From Sporosarcina sp. P2 (GTDB taxonomy: Bacteria > Bacillota > Bacilli > Bacillales_A > Planococcaceae), in assembly GCF_002743255.1 (NCBI RefSeq), contig NZ_PDYY01000012.1, positions 1 through 64,000 of the forward strand: DNA of 64,000 nt, in the 5' to 3' direction. Below the pieces are notes generated by a model that searched no databases, was not told the origin of the DNA, and saw nothing but the letters and a program-made list of their open reading frames with translations. Made by a program: the position numbers and the translations under genes. Positions within the stretch are counted from its first letter, which is position 1; the number at the start of each line of letters is the position of its first letter. Shown piece after piece: positions 51,889 through 61,039 of this stretch.

Positions 51889-52842
51889 ATGAGGGCAATT
51901 GGAATTGGTATACTATCCGCCCTGTTTTTTGCGGTGACTTTTGTGTTGAACCGATCGATGGAACTAGATGGCGGTAGTTGGATGTGGAGTGCGTCTTTGC
52001 GTTATTTCTTCATGGTGCCCTTCCTAATGATCATCGTGGCTATGCGCGGTGGTCTACCAGGTGTAAAACGGGAGATGGCCGCGGCACCTTGGCCTTTTTT
52101 CATCTGGAGTTTCGTAGCTTTCGTTCTGTTTTATGGTCCACTAACATTTTCAGCCGGCTATAGTCCGGGATGGCTCGTTGCTGGAACATGGCAGATGACA
52201 ATCGTCGCCGGCGTGTTGCTAGCCCCTTTCTTTACGTTTCAATCCAAGACGGAAACTGGTGAAATACGCACAATCCGTCACCGAATTCCAGCGGTCTCAT
52301 TGGTAATTTCATTGGTCATCTTAGTAGGTGTTGTGCTAATCCAGATTCCACATGCAGCGAGCGTATCGACGAAAACGATTCTGCTTGGTACATTGCCACT
52401 TGTCATTGCTGCGGTCTCTTACCCACTTGGCAACCGAAAAATGATGAATCTAGTAGGTGGAAGGCTTGATACGTTCCAGCGTGTACTGGCTATGACATGG
52501 ATGACGATACCGATTTGGTTACTGCTAGCGGTTTATGCAACAGCAACTGTCGGCTTGCCTTCTATGGGTCAAGTTGTGCAGTCATTGATTGTTGCAGTCA
52601 GTTCAGGTGTGATCGCTACTTCACTATTCTTCATGGCGACGGATATGGTACAACATGATCAAGGGAAACTGGCTGCTGTCGAAGCTACACAGTCTGTCGG
52701 ATTAATTTTTGCCATGCTTGGCGAGATGCTATTGCTAAGCATGCCCTTACCGGGTGCCCTTTCATTGGTCGGCGTGCTCGTGATTATCGGGGGCATGTCG
52801 TTGCATAGTTATCAAACTTCATTGGCAGCAAAGAAAATATAG
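51889..52842 (+). CDS. EmrE-like multidrug resistance efflux protein
   Basis: A 317-residue membrane protein of the EmrE/PF13536 DMT group: about ten helices, RAIGIGILSALFFAVTFVLN at the start, GGSWMWSASLRYFFMVP, and HDQGKLAAVEATQSVGLIFAMLGE near the end. ATG 51889 lies 4 nt after the pepT stop, with GGGGG upstream. Coupled to pepT by position; substrate unknown. Confidence 0.85.
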   Translation: MRAIGIGILSALFFAVTFVLNRSMELDGGSWMWSASLRYFFMVPFLMIIVAMRGGLPGVKREMAAAPWPFFIWSFVAFVLFYGPLTFSAGYSPGWLVAGTWQMTIVAGVLLAPFFTFQSKTETGEIRTIRHRIPAVSLVISLVILVGVVLIQIPHAASVSTKTILLGTLPLVIAAVSYPLGNRKMMNLVGGRLDTFQRVLAMTWMTIPIWLLLAVYATATVGLPSMGQVVQSLIVAVSSGVIATSLFFMATDMVQHDQGKLAAVEATQSVGLIFAMLGEMLLLSMPLPGALSLVGVLVIIGGMSLHSYQTSLAAKKI

Positions 52843-52892
52843 AAAAGGGTTGTCCCAGAGTCGGTTGATGACTTGCTGGACAACCCTTTTTC
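52843..52892. terminator. Bidirectional terminator
   Basis: AAAAGGGTTGTCC and GGACAACCCTTTTT, flanking a 22-nt loop, between two convergent exporter genes; its end touches the stop of the downstream gene. Confidence 0.92.
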
Positions 52893-53784
52893 AAATGTTA
52901 CGCTCTTCTACTTGCGTCGGGATTCGTTTTTTCAATAGTTGCGGTCTAACTTCTGACAATAAAATCGCAATGAAGATAATCAGTGCACCTAGGAACATGC
53001 GGAACGTCAACAATTCATAGGCGAGGGCCACTGAGAAAATCATGCCCCAAACTGATTCTGTCGATAATATAATGGCTGCTTTTGTCTCTGATAAGTGTTT
53101 CTGTCCAACTGTTTGCATCAAGAATGCAAGAGTCGTGGAGAACACAGCTAAGTACAGCACCGAACTTACACCCTTTGGTTCCACGGAGAATGACGTTTCG
53201 CCCATTGCGATAACGGTCACGGAGCTGATCACGGCCGCGACAACCATTTGTAATAGCGTGAGCAAAATGGCGTCTTCCGTGCGGACAAATCGTGCCGTGT
53301 ACAAAATATGAAAAGCGAACATCACAGCACAACCAAGTGTCAGTACATCGCCAATGTTAATAGTAGTAGACCACTGCAACGATAAAACCGCCACTCCGAT
53401 TAGTGCCAGTACTGCACCAACCCATTCAAATGTATCGAGCTTCCGCTTATACAAAATGAATGCGATCAACGGGACCAGCACGACATTTACACCGGTTAAA
53501 AATGCATTCTTTGAAGGCGTTGTAAACTGTAAACCTACCGTCTGCAAAGCAAATGCCCCATACAGCAAAACACCAAGCAATGCACCTTTCCATAAAATCG
53601 ACTGCTCCATCCGAAGCAGACGTTTATGGAAGACGATACTAAGAAGCAGCGCTCCTATGACAAAACGTACGGCCAAAATTTGATACGGTGTATAATATTC
53701 CAAAGCGAGCGCACTCATCACAAAGCCGCTTCCCCAGATAATAGCAGTGATCGTCAACCCGATCTCACCTATGTATTTCCTCAT
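52891..53784 (-). CDS. EamA/DMT-family transporter 2
   Basis: A 297-residue protein with two EamA repeats: GLTITAIIWGSGFVMSALAL, TVGLQFTTPSKNAFLTGVNVVLVPLIAF, then the second repeat ending ALAYELLTFRMFLGALIIFIAILLSE. Ten helices. Start chosen at ATG 53784 (GGTGAAGG upstream); GTG 53796 is an alternative. Substrate unknown. Confidence 0.85.
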   Translation of the reverse strand: MRKYIGEIGLTITAIIWGSGFVMSALALEYYTPYQILAVRFVIGALLLSIVFHKRLLRMEQSILWKGALLGVLLYGAFALQTVGLQFTTPSKNAFLTGVNVVLVPLIAFILYKRKLDTFEWVGAVLALIGVAVLSLQWSTTINIGDVLTLGCAVMFAFHILYTARFVRTEDAILLTLLQMVVAAVISSVTVIAMGETSFSVEPKGVSSVLYLAVFSTTLAFLMQTVGQKHLSETKAAIILSTESVWGMIFSVALAYELLTFRMFLGALIIFIAILLSEVRPQLLKKRIPTQVEERNI

Positions 53785-53938
53785 GTCCTTCACCAAACTT
53801 CCGAATAGTCAGTCCTATTATTCTAGCATGATTTCCGGTCTGATTATAGCTGAATTTATAACGGATACTCCCTTTTTCTATTAGCAGAAAAGCGTTCGTA
53901 ATACATGTTGACTCTGTAAATGAAATAGCATCCACAAT

Positions 53939-53976
53939 GGATTAAAGCTCCAGCCGGGGACAGCTTCCGGAAAGCA
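53939..53976. repeat. Fragment of the GC-rich palindromic repeat
   Basis: ggattaaagctccagccgg and following ggacagcttcc match the left end of the repeat at 2519. A truncated copy in the gap 53797-54005, which otherwise shows no gene. Confidence 0.65.
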
Positions 53977-54005
53977 AATACCTATCCTAGCATCCCCTAC
54001 ATAGC

Positions 54006-54056
54006 AAAAAAAAGAGCCATCACCAGAAGTCACCAACGTCATGACTTCTAGGACAA
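54006..54056 (-). terminator. Probable terminator of the ABC import operon
   Basis: Minus strand AGAAGTCA and TGACTTCT stem, then GGTGATGGCTC and TTTTTTTT; spacing between stem and T-run is longer than usual. Confidence 0.6.
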
Positions 54057-54068
54057 CTCCACTACCTA

Positions 54069-55151
54069 TCAATCTTCGTACACCCCTATTTCCTTAATAG
54101 CACGCTCAACAAGTGACGGATCAACAGACTTATCGAAGTCGATCTCACCACGTATAGCCCCATTCGCCTTATACATCTCATACTGTTTCTTAATATCGTC
54201 TACAAACATCTTGCCGTTCGGATCGAGCCCCGTTACGAATACCCTCTCCCATAACTCAGGATCTTTCAATGCCGTATGTTTGACCATAATGTCTATGATC
54301 TCTTCTTTACCTTGATCTTTAAAGAATGCGTCGTTATAGTCACGCACTCCTTTTAAATAGGCTGCCATGAAGCGTAGCGACAAATCTTCATTGGCCATGA
54401 ACTTCGGTGAAGCCAATACCATGGCGATTTGTGATTCAGGCGCATAATCGGTGGCATCTCCAAAGCGAACGTGAAAACCTTTATTGATACCTTGCGCGAT
54501 AAGCGGTTCGATATTCAATGCGGCATCAATCGTTCCTGAATCAATTGCTCCAAGCATTGCACCGAAGTCTGCGATGTGCACATACTCTACATCGTCTTCC
54601 GTCAAACCTGCATGCTTTAACATCTCTTCATAGATATAGCCATCAATGGAGTTGCGGGACGATACCGCGATTTTCTTTCCTTTAAAGTCGCTGTACTCTT
54701 TGATTTCATCGACCATATGATTACCGATGACAAAACTGAAGTACGATTTGCCGGGCATATTATGACCTTTATCCGCGATGATTCGTACATCAATGCCTTG
54801 AGCGATCGCATTAAAGAATGATGCAGTGGAAACACCACCCGCGATATCCACTTCTCCAGCGGCTAGTGCGGGCAACATATCATCGCTGTTTGCAAAATCC
54901 GCAAAATCTACACGTATATTATAGTCTTCAAAATACCCCTTTTCTTTCGCAATGTAGAAACCGGCGCCGGAAGCAGCACCATCTTCCGCTATAAATACTT
55001 TCGCCTGTTTCTCAAGCGGAGCCAAATCACCCGATGCCGGCTTTTCGTCATTCGTTACAGGCTTCGTAACTTCTTTCGGAGAACATGCCCCCATCATTAA
55101 TACGACCGACAATACGCCAAACAAACCCGCCTTCTTCACCCATTTCCCCAC
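54069..55151 (-). CDS. ABC importer substrate-binding lipoprotein, SsuA/NMT1-like
   Basis: A 360-residue lipoprotein with lipobox MGAC after a short signal, then a type II periplasmic-binding fold: KVFIAEDGAASGAGFYIAKEKGYF, LAAGEVDIAGGVSTASFFNAI, FKGKKIAVSSRNSIDGYIYE, IDAALNIEPL. Fits the nitrate/sulfonate/taurine/thiamine-precursor class; substrate not assignable. GTG 55151 is 7 nt after AAGGAG; the upstream in-frame ATG has no ribosome site. Last gene of a permease-ATPase-SBP operon. Confidence 0.85.
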   Translation of the reverse strand: MGKWVKKAGLFGVLSVVLMMGACSPKEVTKPVTNDEKPASGDLAPLEKQAKVFIAEDGAASGAGFYIAKEKGYFEDYNIRVDFADFANSDDMLPALAAGEVDIAGGVSTASFFNAIAQGIDVRIIADKGHNMPGKSYFSFVIGNHMVDEIKEYSDFKGKKIAVSSRNSIDGYIYEEMLKHAGLTEDDVEYVHIADFGAMLGAIDSGTIDAALNIEPLIAQGINKGFHVRFGDATDYAPESQIAMVLASPKFMANEDLSLRFMAAYLKGVRDYNDAFFKDQGKEEIIDIMVKHTALKDPELWERVFVTGLDPNGKMFVDDIKKQYEMYKANGAIRGEIDFDKSVDPSLVERAIKEIGVYED

Positions 55152-55171
55152 ATCATCTCTCCTTTTATCCC

Positions 55172-55951
55172 TTATTCTCTCGATTTCTGTACTTCCTCCT
55201 GCAAGTGACGCCATATCTCGATGAATTTCGTCGCCATTTCCGGATCTTTCCGAACATCTTCCATCTTTCTCGGCCTTGGCACATCAATAATGATTTCTTC
55301 AATGATTTTCCCCGGTTGAGCGCCCATCAACAGAATTCGGTCACTCAGCAACAACGCTTCATCAATACTATGGGTAATGAACAATACGGTCTTCTTCGTC
55401 TCTGCCCAAATACTCAATAACTCTTCCTGCAAAATAAAACGATTCTGTTCATCGAGCGCACCGAACGGTTCATCCATCAATAAAATCTCGGGATCATTCG
55501 CAAAAGCCCTCGCAATACTTACGCGCTGCTTCATACCGCCAGACAACTCTTTTGGGTACAGCGAAGCAAACCGTTCCAACCCAGTCTTCTTCAAATAAAA
55601 GTCCGTTCGTTCATTTATAAATGCTTTTGGCAAGTTGCGCATCTTCAACCCGAAGGCTACATTTTCACGAACCGTAAGCCACGGAATGACACCACGTTCT
55701 TGAAACACCATCGATTGTAACGGCCGGTTATTCGTTTCAGACGCAATTGTAAAGCTGCCGACACTCGGCTGTTCAAGTCCCGCCAAGATACGCAACAGTG
55801 TCGTCTTGCCACATCCGCTCGGCCCAACGAGACAAACAAATTCACCTTCCGCTACCGTTAGGGAAATATCTTCGAGCGCAATGACACTTCCCTGTTTCTT
55901 ATAAAATGCTTTCATTAGTCCATCCACCGTAATCTTAGGCTTCCCCTCCAT
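55172..55951 (-). CDS. ABC importer ATPase, SsuB/TauB-like
   Basis: A 259-residue importer ATPase: Walker A GPSGCGKTT, Q-loop MVFQERGVIPWLTV, signature LSGGMKQRVSIARAFANDP, Walker B ILLMDEPFGALD, switch THSIDEALLL. Start ATG 55951, 7 nt after GGAGGTG; an ATG at 55966 overlaps that site and the permease end. SsuB/TauB/ThiZ family. Confidence 0.92.
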   Translation of the reverse strand: MEGKPKITVDGLMKAFYKKQGSVIALEDISLTVAEGEFVCLVGPSGCGKTTLLRILAGLEQPSVGSFTIASETNNRPLQSMVFQERGVIPWLTVRENVAFGLKMRNLPKAFINERTDFYLKKTGLERFASLYPKELSGGMKQRVSIARAFANDPEILLMDEPFGALDEQNRFILQEELLSIWAETKKTVLFITHSIDEALLLSDRILLMGAQPGKIIEEIIIDVPRPRKMEDVRKDPEMATKFIEIWRHLQEEVQKSRE

Positions 55952-55956
55952 TTCTT

Positions 55957-56775
55957 TCACCTCCATGGCAATAATTTATTTTGAAGCGCACGCAGTATAA
56001 GCGAGAATAAATAACCGAAAAAGGAGATGAGTATTAATCCCACATACATTTCAGGCAATAAGAAGGCTTTATAGGACGTCCATATCAAATAACCGATCCC
56101 AGAAGTTGCTCCCATCATCTCTGCCGCCACAATTGTCAATAACGCAATCGCCTGCCCCATCTGAATTCCTTCGAGCATGACAGGAAGTGCTCCGGGAAGA
56201 GCGATTTTAAAGAAGAAATTCCACCGACTCGTTTGATAATTACTAGCGACATCCAAATAAATTTTGTCGATGTTCAGTACACCCGCCGCCGTATTAATGA
56301 CAACTGGGAAAAATACACTTCCTGCAATCGTCACGACCTTCGACAAATCTCCAATTCCGAATAAAATAATAATGATTGGCAATAATGCCAACGTTGGAAT
56401 TGGCATAAGTGCCATAACAATTGGTTGAACGAAATGCCGGATTGGAGAATATAATCCCATCAATAAACCGACAATAATGCCTGGAATGACACCTGCTAAA
56501 AACCCGATGAAAATCCGATACAATGAGACGCCAACATGTTTCGCCATCACGCCGCTCACAACCATGTCATAAAAGGTTTGCACAATCGTACTGGGCGGCG
56601 GGAAAAAGCGAATATCCAAGATACCTGTTCTCGACATCACTTCCCACAGCACCAGCAGGAATAACGGTGACACAATTGTCAGTAGTTGCTTGCCGCGTTC
56701 CTTGCGTTGCCGCAGCTTCCATTCCCTTTGCTCTACCTCGAATGATTTATTGCGAGCCAATTCTTGAGTTTCCAC
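55957..56775 (-). CDS. ABC importer permease, SsuC/TauC-like
   Basis: A 272-residue BPD-type permease, about six helices, EAA loop MEGIQMGQAIALLTIVAAEMM preceded by LPGALPVM. First gene of the operon. Together with the ATPase and lipoprotein it forms a complete importer of the SsuABC/TauABC type. Confidence 0.92.
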   Translation of the reverse strand: METQELARNKSFEVEQREWKLRQRKERGKQLLTIVSPLFLLVLWEVMSRTGILDIRFFPPPSTIVQTFYDMVVSGVMAKHVGVSLYRIFIGFLAGVIPGIIVGLLMGLYSPIRHFVQPIVMALMPIPTLALLPIIIILFGIGDLSKVVTIAGSVFFPVVINTAAGVLNIDKIYLDVASNYQTSRWNFFFKIALPGALPVMLEGIQMGQAIALLTIVAAEMMGATSGIGYLIWTSYKAFLLPEMYVGLILISFFGYLFSLILRALQNKLLPWR

Positions 56776-56847
56776 TCTTCACCACCTCTTCACTGCCTAT
56801 TGTATGTAAAGGCCTAGTAAACTGGTTGGGCAGGTATCACGTTCAGG

Positions 56848-56876
56848 TTGTTTCCACCAAGTAGTTTGACTATACT
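56848..56876 (+). promoter_or_regulatory. Promoter predicting a leaderless mRNA
   Basis: TTGTTT (56848-56853), 17 bp, TATACT (56871-56876). The -10 ends 6 nt before the ATG at 56883, so the transcript should begin at or next to the start codon. Confidence 0.6.
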
Positions 56877-56882
56877 GAAGTC

Positions 56883-57590
56883 ATGACTACACTTACAGCA
56901 GACCAAATCAGAGAATTGAATAGTTACAGTGTTTACTTGGAACCGCCGGCAATTCCAGTCTTTACGCTGGCAGATGTTCTGGATTCTTCAAAAGTACAGA
57001 CCATCGTCGAAGTCACTCAGACTATCAGCCAAAGTCCAAATGAAGTCGTGGCCGCTTCGTTCTTCGTACGCCGCCTCGGTATGTTCTTCGCCATGCAACT
57101 GTATAATTTAGCGGCATACGACGAAATGTGGAACGGATTGGCAGAAGATCTTCAGTTCGGAGTGCGAGAGGAGTTTGGCAATAAAACCGTCAGCCTATTT
57201 ATAAATAGCGCAGACTGGGAAATGATAGATGACGAAGACCGGCAAGCACAGATTAAACGTGTACTGGATGATGCACATGCAGTCATTACATCGTTGCGTA
57301 GCGTAGTGTCAATATCCCCTCTCACCTTATGGGAGAATGTCTTCGGGTTCTGGCTCTGGCAATATCATGTACTATTGTCTGATCCGGGATCGGAAATGGA
57401 AGCAAGGGAAGATGTAGAAATGCTAAAAAACGACACCTTATGGACAGGTATCGCTGATCACTCACGTTTTGCAAGCTATTTAAACGGCTCCGAACCATCC
57501 GCTTTATTGAATACGACTGTTCGCAAAACCTGCTGCTTCTCTAAAGATGTACCTGGGTTGATGCGTTGCGGATTTTGTCCATTACACTAA
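56883..57590 (+). CDS. FhuF-like [2Fe-2S] protein
   Basis: A 235-residue protein whose last 20 residues carry Cys-Cys-x10-Cys-x2-Cys (Cys217, Cys218, Cys229, Cys232), the [2Fe-2S] motif of ferric-siderophore reductase FhuF. The rest is helical and soluble (SFFVRRLGMFFAMQLYNLAAY, WENVFGFWLW). No Shine-Dalgarno precedes ATG 56883 and no other start fits, consistent with the leaderless promoter. It is divergent from the ABC importer; iron release from siderophores is likely but not proven. Confidence 0.82.
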   Translation: MTTLTADQIRELNSYSVYLEPPAIPVFTLADVLDSSKVQTIVEVTQTISQSPNEVVAASFFVRRLGMFFAMQLYNLAAYDEMWNGLAEDLQFGVREEFGNKTVSLFINSADWEMIDDEDRQAQIKRVLDDAHAVITSLRSVVSISPLTLWENVFGFWLWQYHVLLSDPGSEMEAREDVEMLKNDTLWTGIADHSRFASYLNGSEPSALLNTTVRKTCCFSKDVPGLMRCGFCPLH

Positions 57591-57630
57591 AAAAGCAGGC
57601 TTTCGCTCACTACGCGAAGGCCTGCTTTTA
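57590..57630. terminator. Bidirectional terminator
   Basis: AAAAAGCAGGC...TTCGC and GCGAAGGCCTGCTTTT hairpin between convergent genes; T-runs on both strands. Confidence 0.92.
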
Positions 57631-57906
57631 ACGTTTACGATATGCATGAAAAGATTGTTTAGTCGAATAAATAATACCCATTGCCGCACCGCTATAAAAA
57701 AAGCCCATGAAAATTCCGGCAGACAAATTCTTTGGATGGCTAATGAATATTGACATAGCAAGCGCAACTACTGTGGCTACTGTTGAAAGCCAGGCAGGCG
57801 ACAATTTAAAAAGCCACTTAATGAACAGTACTACGACCAAAACAACTGGTACACCCCATATCGCGTCCCATACATTGGTATGAATAACTGGAAACTCCGT
57901 CAACAT
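57628..57906 (-). CDS. Three-helix membrane protein, 92 aa
   Basis: A 92-residue protein with three hydrophobic helices (AIWGVPVVLVVVLFIKWLF; WLSTVATVVALAMSIFI; AGIFMGFFYSGAAMGIIY) and basic C-terminus FHAYRKR. AAAGGGTG precedes the ATG. The size and topology are holin-like, but I do not recognise the family. Confidence 0.7.
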   Translation of the reverse strand: MLTEFPVIHTNVWDAIWGVPVVLVVVLFIKWLFKLSPAWLSTVATVVALAMSIFISHPKNLSAGIFMGFFYSGAAMGIIYSTKQSFHAYRKR

Positions 57907-57963
57907 CCGTTAACACCCTTTCATTTTTGTTAGGATGTGCGGTTTTACTTTATTTATCCATCC

Positions 57964-57996
57964 AAAAAACCTCTCAGTTCAAAGACCAAGAGGTTG
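57964..57996 (-). terminator. Terminator of the AI-2E transporter gene
   Basis: Minus strand CCAACCTCTTGG...ACTGAGAGGTTTTTTGG; stem AACCTCT/AGAGGTT with T-run. Confidence 0.85.
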
Positions 57997-58005
57997 GTAC
58001 TACCA

Positions 58006-59085
58006 CTAGACATTCTTCGTGGCGGCTTCACTAATTTCTCGTCGCATTTCATAGATGTTCTGCACAATTACTTTACCAACAGCATAAGCAGGTACAGCTA
58101 CCAAAATACCAAGGAACCCTGCAAGACTTCCCGCTACTAATAATACCGTAATGATCGTCAGTGGATGGATATCAAGTGATTTCCCCATCACGTTCGGCGT
58201 AATCAGGTTACTATCGATTTGTTGCGCGACTAACGTAACAACTCCGACCCAAATGACTAATTTGGGTTCCTGTAAATACGCAATGATTAAGGCTGGAGCC
58301 ACCGCAATCCACGGTCCAATAAACGGAATGATATTCATGAATAACGCGAGAATTGCCAGTAACAAGGCATACTCCAATCCGATGATTGAATACCCAATCA
58401 AAATAAGCACTGCCAAAATAGCACTAATTAATAATTGTCCTTGAATATAAGAACGTAAGACCTGATCAATATCTTCCAATGTCTTCTTTACCCATATGCG
58501 CCGCTTCCCCGAAAATAGATTGTACACTCTCGGAGCTAGTTTTTCATGATCCTTCAACATAAATAAAAAGAAGAACGGTACAAGTAACAGTAATACTACT
58601 GCTTGAACGAATGATTGTACAAATTGTACGAACCATTTGCCGAATGTTACCGCAAAAGTTTGGACGGATTCGATTGCTGAATTTAAGGAGTCCTGCAACC
58701 CTTCTGGTAAGTTTTCCTTTTGATTAATCGCTTTATCTTTCAGTTGCTCGAGCTGATGTGTGAGAGCTGGCCCATTGTCTACCAAATTATTTACTTGTTT
58801 CGTCACCATCGGTCCAATAATTGCGACTAAAATCCATAAAACGGCTACGAGTATGAGCATAATCGTAATGATGCTTCCCCATCTCGGCATTTTTTTCTTT
58901 TCCAAATAGTGTTGGATAGGTACCGTTATGTAATAGAGCAGGCCACCGAAAATTAATGGCATGATAATCGTTTGTACAATGATACCCACCGGTCTAAAGA
59001 TATAATTTACTTCTAAAAAGAATTTCGTGATCAACAATGCTAGCAATATACCCACACCTGCCTGGAACCACGCCTTTTTCGTCAA
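58006..59085 (-). CDS. AI-2E family transporter (PerM-type)
   Basis: A 359-residue membrane protein with about eight helices. AI-2E family signature QQIDSNLITPNVMGKSLDIHPLTIITVLLVAGSLAGFLGILVAVPAYAV (read in pieces) is near the C-terminus, with GYSIIGLEYALLLAILALFMNIIPFIGP before it. B. subtilis YdbI/YueF are relatives. Transport role and substrate are not settled in this family. Confidence 0.9.
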   Translation of the reverse strand: MTKKAWFQAGVGILLALLITKFFLEVNYIFRPVGIIVQTIIMPLIFGGLLYYITVPIQHYLEKKKMPRWGSIITIMLILVAVLWILVAIIGPMVTKQVNNLVDNGPALTHQLEQLKDKAINQKENLPEGLQDSLNSAIESVQTFAVTFGKWFVQFVQSFVQAVVLLLLVPFFFLFMLKDHEKLAPRVYNLFSGKRRIWVKKTLEDIDQVLRSYIQGQLLISAILAVLILIGYSIIGLEYALLLAILALFMNIIPFIGPWIAVAPALIIAYLQEPKLVIWVGVVTLVAQQIDSNLITPNVMGKSLDIHPLTIITVLLVAGSLAGFLGILVAVPAYAVGKVIVQNIYEMRREISEAATKNV

Positions 59086-59341
59086 ATGCTCACTTCCCTT
59101 CTATTTTAATTTACATAGTTAGTTCTAGTATACGCGGTTGAACGAACTGTGTCGAAAAATTCTTTTTGTCGCTTGCTATATAATAATTCTTGATTTAAAC
59201 ACTGTATTGCAACAATATTTGTCTAATTATACGAAAAAGTCTTAATTCCTCTTGTTCAAGTTGTATTTAATAGGTAAAATGGTGGTGTCTTGGAAGATTG
59301 CTACTCTTCAAGAAATACAACGTAGAAATGAAGGGATCTTA

Positions 59342-60991
59342 ATGTTACAACAGACTTGGAATCGTCTTTGGTCGTTACATGATCAAGCGAAAGATGTCTT
59401 CCGTTTTTTCACTGCGCCTGACTCCTCTGAAATGGTGAGAGGCGGACAAGGCGGAAAGAAGATTGGCGTAAATCATGAAGGGGGAGGTAGAGACTCCCGC
59501 AGTTATTCAGCTACACAGCTCATTGGATTGGTGCTTGGTCCATTACTCTTTTCCCTTATTTTACTGTTCTTCAAACCTGCAGATTTATCCGCAGCCGGCG
59601 TCGCTATTTTAGCTAGTACGGTATGGATTGCGGTTTGGTGGATTACGGAAGCTATTCCCATTCCGGTCGCTTCCTTGCTACCACTCATATTGTTTCCCAT
59701 GACAGGCGGATTGGAAATGAAAGACACTGCATCTTCCTATGGAGATGAAACGATTTTCTTATTTATGGGTGGATTTATGATCGCACTCGCGCTTGAGAAG
59801 TGGAATTTGCATCGACGAATTGCACTGACTATTATTTCTGCTATCGGAACAAACATGGACAAAATCGTTCTCGGTTTCATGGTAGCTACCGGATTTCTTT
59901 CTATGTGGATTTCTAACACTGCCACAGCCATGATGATGGTGCCAATTGGTTTGGCGATCATTACACAAGTAACGATTGCATTAAAGGACGACCCCTCTAT
60001 CGATACATCAAAAGAAAACTTTGGATTCGGTAAAGCCTTGATGCTTGGTATTGCTTACTCAGCTTCACTAGGCGGGATTGCGACATTGATCGGTACGCCT
60101 CCGAATACATTGCTTGCCGGCGCTATCAATAAAATTTACGGCATCGAGTTATCATTTGGTAAATGGATGTTGTTCGGTGTACCGTTTGCTTGGGTATTTA
60201 TCTTATTGACGTGGTGGTACTTAGTGAAGATCGTCTACAAATCACCAGTCAAAACATTACCTGGCGGACGTGAAGTCATTGATAACGAAAAGAAGTTGCT
60301 TGGACGACCTTCAATTGAAGAGATTATGGTCTTCATCGTCTTCGCGCTTGCTGCTTTCTCATGGATTACACGCTCGTTCTTCCTATCGAAATTCATTGAC
60401 GGCTTAAGTGACGGTGTCATTGCTATTGCTTTTGCGATGATTTTGTTTATCATCCCGTCTGTAAATAAAAAAGGTGATCACTTGCTAGATTGGAACACAG
60501 CAGTGAAATTACCTTGGGGTATCTTACTTCTCTTTGGTGGCGGACTAGCTATTGCAGCTGGCTTTGTCAGTAGTGGTCTGTCAGAATGGATCGGTACTCA
60601 ACTGATTGGGTTGAAAGGTGTTCCTCTCATTGTCATTATTTTGATTGTCACCACATTGGTCATTTTCTTGACGGAAATCACATCGAATACAGCAACAGCT
60701 TCTATGATGTATCCAATCATGGCTTCGTTGGCATTGGCACTAAATTTCCATCCGTATGCATTAATGATTGCAGCGGGTGTAGCAGCATCTTGTGCGTTTA
60801 TGCTACCGGTTGCCACCCCACCGAACGCGGTCGTTTTCGGATCGGGTTATCTACGGATTCCTGATATGGCGAAAGCCGGATTCGTGCTCAATATAGTCGG
60901 AGTTGTGCTCGTGACGCTTTGTATTTACTTCTTGCTTCCATTATTATGGGGTATCGACTTACAGACTATTCCAGAAATATTTAAAAACTAA
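59342..60991 (+). CDS. DASS-family Na+/dicarboxylate symporter
   Basis: A 549-residue SLC13/DASS transporter. Duplicated transport motifs: MWISNTATAMMMVPIG with GTPPNTLLAGAINK, and EITSNTATASMMYPIM with VATPPNAVVFGSGYL. An N-terminal extension of about 80 polar residues precedes the first helix. Start ATG 59342 after AAGGG; a longer frame to 59252 lacks a ribosome site. Probably imports C4-dicarboxylates (SdcS-like), sulfate being an alternative. Confidence 0.9.
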   Translation: MLQQTWNRLWSLHDQAKDVFRFFTAPDSSEMVRGGQGGKKIGVNHEGGGRDSRSYSATQLIGLVLGPLLFSLILLFFKPADLSAAGVAILASTVWIAVWWITEAIPIPVASLLPLILFPMTGGLEMKDTASSYGDETIFLFMGGFMIALALEKWNLHRRIALTIISAIGTNMDKIVLGFMVATGFLSMWISNTATAMMMVPIGLAIITQVTIALKDDPSIDTSKENFGFGKALMLGIAYSASLGGIATLIGTPPNTLLAGAINKIYGIELSFGKWMLFGVPFAWVFILLTWWYLVKIVYKSPVKTLPGGREVIDNEKKLLGRPSIEEIMVFIVFALAAFSWITRSFFLSKFIDGLSDGVIAIAFAMILFIIPSVNKKGDHLLDWNTAVKLPWGILLLFGGGLAIAAGFVSSGLSEWIGTQLIGLKGVPLIVIILIVTTLVIFLTEITSNTATASMMYPIMASLALALNFHPYALMIAAGVAASCAFMLPVATPPNAVVFGSGYLRIPDMAKAGFVLNIVGVVLVTLCIYFLLPLLWGIDLQTIPEIFKN

Positions 60992-60994
60992 AAC

Positions 60995-61034
60995 AAACCA
61001 GCTGCCGGGTATCATTCCAGGCAGCTGGTTTATT
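60995..61034. terminator. Terminator between DASS and MFS genes
   Basis: ACCAGCTGCC and GGCAGCTGGT stem (10 bp) followed by TTTATTATG; A-run on the left side allows both directions. Confidence 0.88.
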
Positions 61035-61039
61035 ATGTA

